Below the pieces are notes generated by a model, which was not told the DNA's origin, searched no databases, and saw nothing but the letters and a program-made list of their open reading frames with translations. Of a stretch of DNA of 23,106 nucleotides, positions 18,152 to 23,106 are shown one piece after another. Source of the DNA: JBFLVN01 sp040758475 (GTDB taxonomy: Bacteria; JAGRBM01); the NCBI GenBank assembly GCA_040758475.1, contig JBFLVN010000019.1:1-23106 (forward strand), written 5' to 3'. Position numbers and translations under genes: made by a program. Each line of letters begins with the position of its first letter. The stretch's first letter is position 1.

Positions 18152-18258
18152 GGAGCGCCTTTTCGCGGCGCCTCTTTAAGAACGAGCTTCCCGAAGGAAG
18201 ACTCGCAAGAAGGTTTTTTTGAAACCCTCTGGCCAGTCTTTCGCTTTCTGGCGGAATC

Positions 18259-18334
18259 TGGTGGACCAGATCGGGATCGAACCGACGACCTCCTGGTTGC
18301 AAACCAGGCGCTCTCCCAACTGAGCTACTGGCCC
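18259..18334 (-). tRNA. tRNA-Ala(UGC)
   Basis: A 76-nt gene with encoded CCA. The acceptor stem GGGCCAG/CTGGTCC (one G-T pair), the D arm GCTC...GAGC, the anticodon stem CCTGG/CCAGG with loop TTTGCAA (anticodon TGC), and the T arm GTCGG/CCGAT with loop TTCGATC all fold. It is the second spacer tRNA, 49 nt after tRNA-Ile. Confidence 0.96.
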
Positions 18335-18383
18335 CTTATGGAGCTCGTCGATTATCCACCCCGGAACCCCCGCTGCCAAACAT

Positions 18384-18460
18384 TGGTGGGCCTGGGTGGA
18401 TTCGAACCGCCGACCTATCGCTTATCAAGCGATTGCTCTAACCAACTGAGCTACAGGCCC
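18384..18460 (-). tRNA. tRNA-Ile(GAU)
   Basis: A 77-nt gene with encoded CCA. The acceptor GGGCCTG/CAGGCCC, the anticodon stem ATCGC/GCGAT with loop TTGATAA (anticodon GAT), and the T loop TTCGAAT are standard. The T stem GGCGG/CCACC has one C-A mismatch in the middle (plus positions 18409 and 18397). Ile then Ala in the 16S-23S spacer is the classical order. Confidence 0.95.
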
Positions 18461-18601
18461 TCCCATTTTTCATCCACGTCCTGGGTCGGGGCGCATCGAA
18501 GGAAACGGCGATTCCCGAAGGAAATCCCGTTTTCCTTCCTCGTTCTTAATTCTTTCGATTCGAAAGACCCTTCCGGCGCCCTGGAGGCTGGCCGGGCCGG
18601 G

Positions 18602-18629
18602 CCGATCCTTGAAAGCTGGATAGTGAGTT
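18602..18629 (-). other. 3' arm of the 16S processing stem
   Basis: This segment matches the reverse complement of the 16S leader (20493-20520) at 25 of 28 positions, and one of the three differences is a G-U pair in RNA. In the transcript the two arms flank 16S and can form a long stem, the usual RNase III substrate. The rest of the 304-bp spacer 18461-18764 holds one more hairpin (18720-18746) and no gene. Confidence 0.75.
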
Positions 18630-18719
18630 CGGGAAGTTGCCTTCCCCCTTGTGGCTGGCTGCCCGTGATTGGGCGGACTCAAGGCTTTGGAAATGAAAGG
18701 AAGCTTTTTTGGGGAATCT

Positions 18720-18746
18720 CTTCCGGTGACTCCTGGTCACCGGAAG
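18720..18746. repeat. Perfect 11-bp hairpin just after 16S
   Basis: CTTCCGGTGAC and GTCACCGGAAG flank the 5-nt loop TCCTG. It is about 20 nt past the 16S 3' end in the transcript. There is no T-run on the transcribed strand, so it is not a terminator; it is more likely a spacer RNA structure. Its core CCGGTGAC also occurs in the closing helix of the 5S gene. Confidence 0.7.
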
Positions 18747-18760
18747 GTCCCCAGCGTCCT

Positions 18761-20317
<1,557 letters not shown>

Positions 20318-20492
20318 AAAACTGAAAGAGGTCCTTGGCTGGCCCCGTAGAAACACACCTCTTCCAGCCGAAACCAGAAGGGTTCGCGTTTCCCGGTGCC
20401 CGAATTTAATCGTTTGTTGCCAATGACCTAGGTTTCAAAGGTTGCCTTGGTCACCGGCCACAAGGATTACCCGTCTAATTAAAGACGAGTCG

Positions 20493-20520
20493 GACTCACT
20501 ATCCAGTTTTCAAAGATCGG
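20493..20520 (-). promoter_or_regulatory. Leader boxA and 5' arm of the 16S processing stem
   Basis: The minus strand reads CCGATCTTTGAAAACTGG and onward. GATCTTTGAAAAC is a close boxA match, and the whole 28-nt segment pairs with 18602-18629 downstream of 16S. The remaining leader (20318-20492) has only short imperfect hairpins, such as CGTCT-AATTAA-AGACG at 20472-20487, and no gene. Confidence 0.7.
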
Positions 20521-20581
20521 TTGTCCCAGCGAAGGAGACTACCCACCAAACCGCGCTGAGGGATTCCCCAGCGGGGCGCCA

Positions 20582-20610
20582 ATAATGTACGCATGCGGGG
20601 GGTCTGTCAA
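20582..20610 (-). promoter_or_regulatory. rRNA operon promoter
   Basis: On the minus strand, TTGACA (complement of 20605-20610), a 17-bp spacer and CATTAT (complement of 20582-20587). The GC-rich stretch TGGCGCCCC follows the -10, the discriminator type linked to stringent control. An AT-rich block (about 20615-20685) lies upstream and could act as an UP element. Transcription probably starts near 20575, ahead of a CGCTG/CAGCG hairpin (20554-20573). Confidence 0.78.
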
Positions 20611-20696
20611 GGATGATTTTCGTCAGGAGCATTTTTTCTTTAACTACCTGAAATCATTGGCATATTTTTTAAATTTGCCGCGGCCAAATCTCCGCT

Positions 20697-20725
20697 TTGA
20701 CACCCCTCTCTGGGCAGCCTATCAG
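20697..20725 (+). promoter_or_regulatory. Promoter of yajQ
   Basis: TTGACA (20697-20702), a 17-bp spacer and TATCAG (20720-20725, 4 of 6 matches). The start would be near 20732, leaving a very short leader before GGAGGA (20735-20740). It is divergent from the rrn promoter, with about 86 bp between the two -35 elements. Confidence 0.6.
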
Positions 20726-20748
20726 GAAGGGGCCGGAGGACCCCTAAA

Positions 20749-21243
20749 ATGCCCTCTTTCGACGTTTCCAGCAAGGTAAACCTTCAGGAGCTGGACAACG
20801 CTTTGAACCAGACCCGCAAGGAACTTGAAACCCGCTACGACCTAAAGCAAACAAAAAGCGAGGTCCGGGAAGGGGAAAAGAAGGGAACGGAGCTGATCCT
20901 CATCTCCGACAGCGATTTTACGCTCAAGCAAGTGGCCGACGTCCTCACGGGTAAAATGGTGAAGCGCGGCATCCCCCTCGAAAACGTCAAATTCGAAAAG
21001 ATCGAACCCGGCCCCGAGGGGCGCGTCAAACAAACCGTAAAGATTCAGCAGGGAATCCCCGTCGAGAAGGCCAAGGAAGTCGTCAAAATCGTCAAGGACT
21101 CGAAGATCAAAGTGCAGGCCTCCATCCAGGGGGACGAAGTCCGCGTCTCCGGCAAAAGCCGCGACGACCTCCAGGAAACCATCGCGCTCCTAAAGCAGCA
21201 GAAACTCGGGCTCGCGCTGATGTTCGGGAATTTCAGGGAGTAA
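20749..21243 (+). CDS. yajQ: YajQ family nucleotide-binding protein
   Basis: A 164-aa protein matching the YajQ (UPF0234) family in full length (E. coli about 163). Typical segments are the start MPSFDVSSKVNLQELDNALN, the block SDSDFTLKQVADVL, then VKQTVKIQQGIPVEKAKEVV, and the C-terminus LLKQQKLGLALMFGNFRE. It has two ferredoxin-like domains. Family members bind nucleotides or RNA, and some bind cyclic di-GMP and act with a transcription factor (known in Xanthomonas). The role here is not shown. Ribosome site GGAGGA is 8 nt before the ATG. It has its own promoter. It converges on the DUF5989 gene with a 24-bp gap and no visible terminator. Confidence 0.95.
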   Translation: MPSFDVSSKVNLQELDNALNQTRKELETRYDLKQTKSEVREGEKKGTELILISDSDFTLKQVADVLTGKMVKRGIPLENVKFEKIEPGPEGRVKQTVKIQQGIPVEKAKEVVKIVKDSKIKVQASIQGDEVRVSGKSRDDLQETIALLKQQKLGLALMFGNFRE

Positions 21244-21267
21244 GGCAATAACCGGTCAGGGTTAATT

Positions 21268-21450
21268 TCAAAATACTGTATAGATAAACGGCGCCACCGC
21301 CGATCCCTGCGTCAAAACGATGAGCAGCGAGAGAAGGATCAGGACAAGCAGGACGGGCCCCAGCCACCATTTTTTCCGGGCTTTCAGAAAAGCCCAGAGT
21401 TCAGCGAAAATAGAAAGCTTGCCGGTGATCTTTTCGAGAAACTTGGACAT
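21268..21450 (-). CDS. DUF5989 small membrane protein
   Basis: A 60-aa protein with an N-terminal amphipathic part, then ELWAFLKARKKWWLGP, a single transmembrane helix (VLLVLILLSLLIVL) and the family tail TQGSAVAPFIYTVF. The whole length matches the DUF5989 pattern. These proteins usually sit with SxtJ-family membrane proteins, SGNH hydrolases or carbamoyltransferases in surface-glycan or natural-product clusters. It starts 13 nt after the SGNH hydrolase stop and so is cotranscribed with it. Molecular function is unknown. Confidence 0.88.
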   Translation of the reverse strand: MSKFLEKITGKLSIFAELWAFLKARKKWWLGPVLLVLILLSLLIVLTQGSAVAPFIYTVF

Positions 21451-21463
21451 TGCTTTCGCTCAC

Positions 21464-22624
21464 CTAGGGTGATGGGAGAGTAGTCTGGATTGAAGCGATC
21501 CGTGGCGCAAGAAACTCAGCGAGGGCCTTCCCGGCGATTTCATTCCCTTCTACGGTTAAATGGCATTGGTCGAAAAACAGATGCTCGCCGCGGTGCTCCC
21601 GGAGAAAGGGAAGGAAGTCGATAAAACCGAACCCGGCTTCGGCGGCTTTCTTCTGCAAAGTCCGCTGGGGAAGGTCCTCCAGGAACTCCGCTTCCACTTG
21701 ATAGCGCACCGGCAGGGCGGCCGTCACCACCTGGAAGCCGTGTTGCTTGGCAAGAGAGCGAAGCCGCGCGTATTCTTCATCTACTAGCGTCCAGGATGAT
21801 TCATCCCAAGCTGCCCCCCAATCGAAGCGGGCCAAGCGGGCAAGTTCCTGGAAGTCTCCAGGGTCTTTCTTCCAATCCAGGCGTTTATCCTCGGTAATCC
21901 AGCGGAATTCGGTTTTTTCGAGATTCCGATCCCGTTTCCAGGTCTTCATTGTTTTGTAAAGCTGGTCGGCCAGCACGCTGTGGCGTCGAAGCCACGAAAG
22001 AATCCGGGCAGGGCCCTTCTGGCTCGGCTCTTCGGAAAACCCCGTGGGGGGCCTGCTATCGTTGAGATAGAAGGCATTGACGACGATATCCGGATGAACT
22101 TGAAGGCCTTCCTCCATCAGGATGTTAATTTCTTCCCGGAGTCCAATGGCTCCGACCCCGGCATTGATGACCTCGGCCGTCCTTCCGGGGGTCAGGTTCG
22201 CAAGATGGTGCTGAGACCGTTCCACGTACACTTGGCTGGCGGGCAAGTAGTCTCCCCATGTAATGGAATCCCCCAGTACCAGAATCCGTATTTCACCCGG
22301 TTGTTTCACGTCCGGTATTTCCTGGTCGCGAAAGCCATGGGAATTCGTGACGATTTCAACATCCAGGCCCGAGAGAATATTGTTCTTGATGGTTGCGCGC
22401 GCGCTTTTAAGCAAGCGCCTCCCGCCATCGGAGCCGTAATACAGGAGCCCTTCCCGGCCGATTTCCCGGGGGCCTTTCGCCTCCGAATCCTGGGTGACGA
22501 TGTAGGTCGTCGATCGCCGCAAGTACACCTCGAAACCGGCGAGCACCAGCCCCAACACGGCTCCGTAAAGGCCCGTTAATAGAATGGCGGTTTTCAAGCG
22601 TTTGGAGGCAGAATCTTGAACCAT
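21464..22624 (-). CDS. Membrane-anchored SGNH/GDSL hydrolase
   Basis: A 386-aa protein with one N-terminal membrane anchor (about residues 12-30, AILLTGLYGAVLGLVLAGF) and an outward-facing SGNH domain. Block I is LGDSITWGD with the catalytic Ser, block II is INAGVGAIG, block III NAFYLND supplies the Asn, and block V DQCHLTVEGNEIAG supplies the Asp and His. SGNH enzymes in this setting are often O-acetyl esterases or transferases acting on sugars. The start is uncertain: ATG at 22624 is preferred because the anchor follows at once; ATG at 22648 and 22762 are also in frame. It is followed by DUF5989 and diverges from SxtJ. Confidence 0.87.
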   Translation of the reverse strand: MVQDSASKRLKTAILLTGLYGAVLGLVLAGFEVYLRRSTTYIVTQDSEAKGPREIGREGLLYYGSDGGRRLLKSARATIKNNILSGLDVEIVTNSHGFRDQEIPDVKQPGEIRILVLGDSITWGDYLPASQVYVERSQHHLANLTPGRTAEVINAGVGAIGLREEINILMEEGLQVHPDIVVNAFYLNDSRPPTGFSEEPSQKGPARILSWLRRHSVLADQLYKTMKTWKRDRNLEKTEFRWITEDKRLDWKKDPGDFQELARLARFDWGAAWDESSWTLVDEEYARLRSLAKQHGFQVVTAALPVRYQVEAEFLEDLPQRTLQKKAAEAGFGFIDFLPFLREHRGEHLFFDQCHLTVEGNEIAGKALAEFLAPRIASIQTTLPSP

Positions 22625-22801
22625 AAAGGCACCGGCCAGCCCCTTCATTAAGATGCTCGGAAGTGAAAGGGAAGGCCCGTCCGGTACTGGCATTTTTCGC
22701 CTGCCTTCCTGCGAGGCGCATGGCGGCTTCGTGGTAGCCTTCCCAAAGGGAAAGAATTCCATTACACAGCAAGCCGTCTTTGCGCGCGAGCAAAACCGCT
22801 A

Positions 22802-23106
22802 ATGCCGAGTCCCTCCAACTTCCACGAAAACTATTCCGCTCCCGAAAAACTGGAGACCGGTTCAGACCGTTCGTTCGGGATCGTCTTTTTCATTTTCTTT
22901 GCAATCGTCGGCCTCTGGCCCCTGCGGCGAGAGGAAGACCCCCGGATTTGGGCGCTGGCCCTGGCGGGAGCGTTCCTTTTGGCGGCGCTCGCGCGGCCCC
23001 AGATTCTTCACCCCTTAAACCGGCTATGGATGAAGTTCGGGCTGCTTCTTAATTCGATCGTGAGCCCCGTGATTTTCGCCGTACTGTTCTATTTCGTGAT
23101 CACCCC
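22802..23106 (+). CDS. SxtJ-family membrane protein, cut by the right window edge
   Basis: The frame opens at the ATG at 22802 and runs off the right edge: 101 full codons plus two bases. After a polar N-terminus (about 25 residues) come SFGIVFFIFFAIVGLWPL (first membrane helix), a second helix with LALAGAFLLAALARP, the signature LHPLNRLWMKFGLLLNSIVS, and a third helix VIFAVLFYFVIT. This is the characteristic SxtJ pattern, and probably only some 20-30 residues are missing. No clear ribosome site was seen. It faces away from the SGNH-DUF5989 pair, its usual partners. The 177-bp gap to the left must hold both promoters; none was convincing. Function unknown, likely in surface-glycan modification. 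Confidence 0.85.
   Translation, partial: MPSPSNFHENYSAPEKLETGSDRSFGIVFFIFFAIVGLWPLRREEDPRIWALALAGAFLLAALARPQILHPLNRLWMKFGLLLNSIVSPVIFAVLFYFVIT

Overview
The window is about 23.1 kb of GC-rich bacterial DNA, unbroken in coding sense apart from two genes cut by its ends. The host looks like a Gram-negative bacterium. It encodes a predicted outer-membrane beta-barrel with a terminal aromatic residue, two lipoproteins, a YajQ protein, and a NodIJ-type exporter. A complete rRNA operon is present, but I could not place the 16S gene in a named genus or phylum by eye. A little-studied Gram-negative lineage with deltaproteobacteria-like 16S features is my best guess, and it is only inference.

Layout. 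(1) 1-4017: a partial lipoprotein gene (minus) diverges from a three-gene operon: a MoxR-like AAA+ ATPase, its VWA partner, and a small zinc-finger protein with a hydrophobic glycine pentad repeat. (2) 4021-6312 (minus): an envelope pair, a TPR/beta-barrel outer-membrane protein followed by a GHL10-type glycoside-hydrolase-like lipoprotein. (3) 6487-10953 (plus): four proteins of unknown function, an ABC-2 exporter (ATPase plus permease) and an alpha/beta hydrolase. The tight spacing and two stop/start overlaps suggest one or two transcripts. (4) 10950-14693: a BKACE (DUF849) enzyme on minus, diverging from a pair of thiamine-diphosphate enzyme subunits on plus. A near-perfect 22-bp palindrome of TetR-operator type lies between them. 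(5) 14711-20610 (minus): a full rrn operon, 16S - tRNA-Ile(GAU) - tRNA-Ala(UGC) - 23S - 5S, with promoter, boxA elements, processing stems and an intrinsic terminator. (6) 20697-23106: yajQ, then an SGNH hydrolase and a DUF5989 protein on minus, and a partial SxtJ-family membrane protein on plus.

The most interesting element is the thiamine-diphosphate enzyme pair at 12024-14693. The first protein keeps the ThDP-binding PP domain but has lost the catalytic glutamate and the start of its Pyr domain. The second keeps a Pyr domain with that glutamate but has a PP-like domain without the cofactor motifs. Together they look like a heteromeric enzyme whose two subunits degenerated in complementary ways, probably co-regulated with the BKACE enzyme. 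The other candidate for novelty is the pentad-repeat zinc-finger protein attached to the MoxR/VWA operon.
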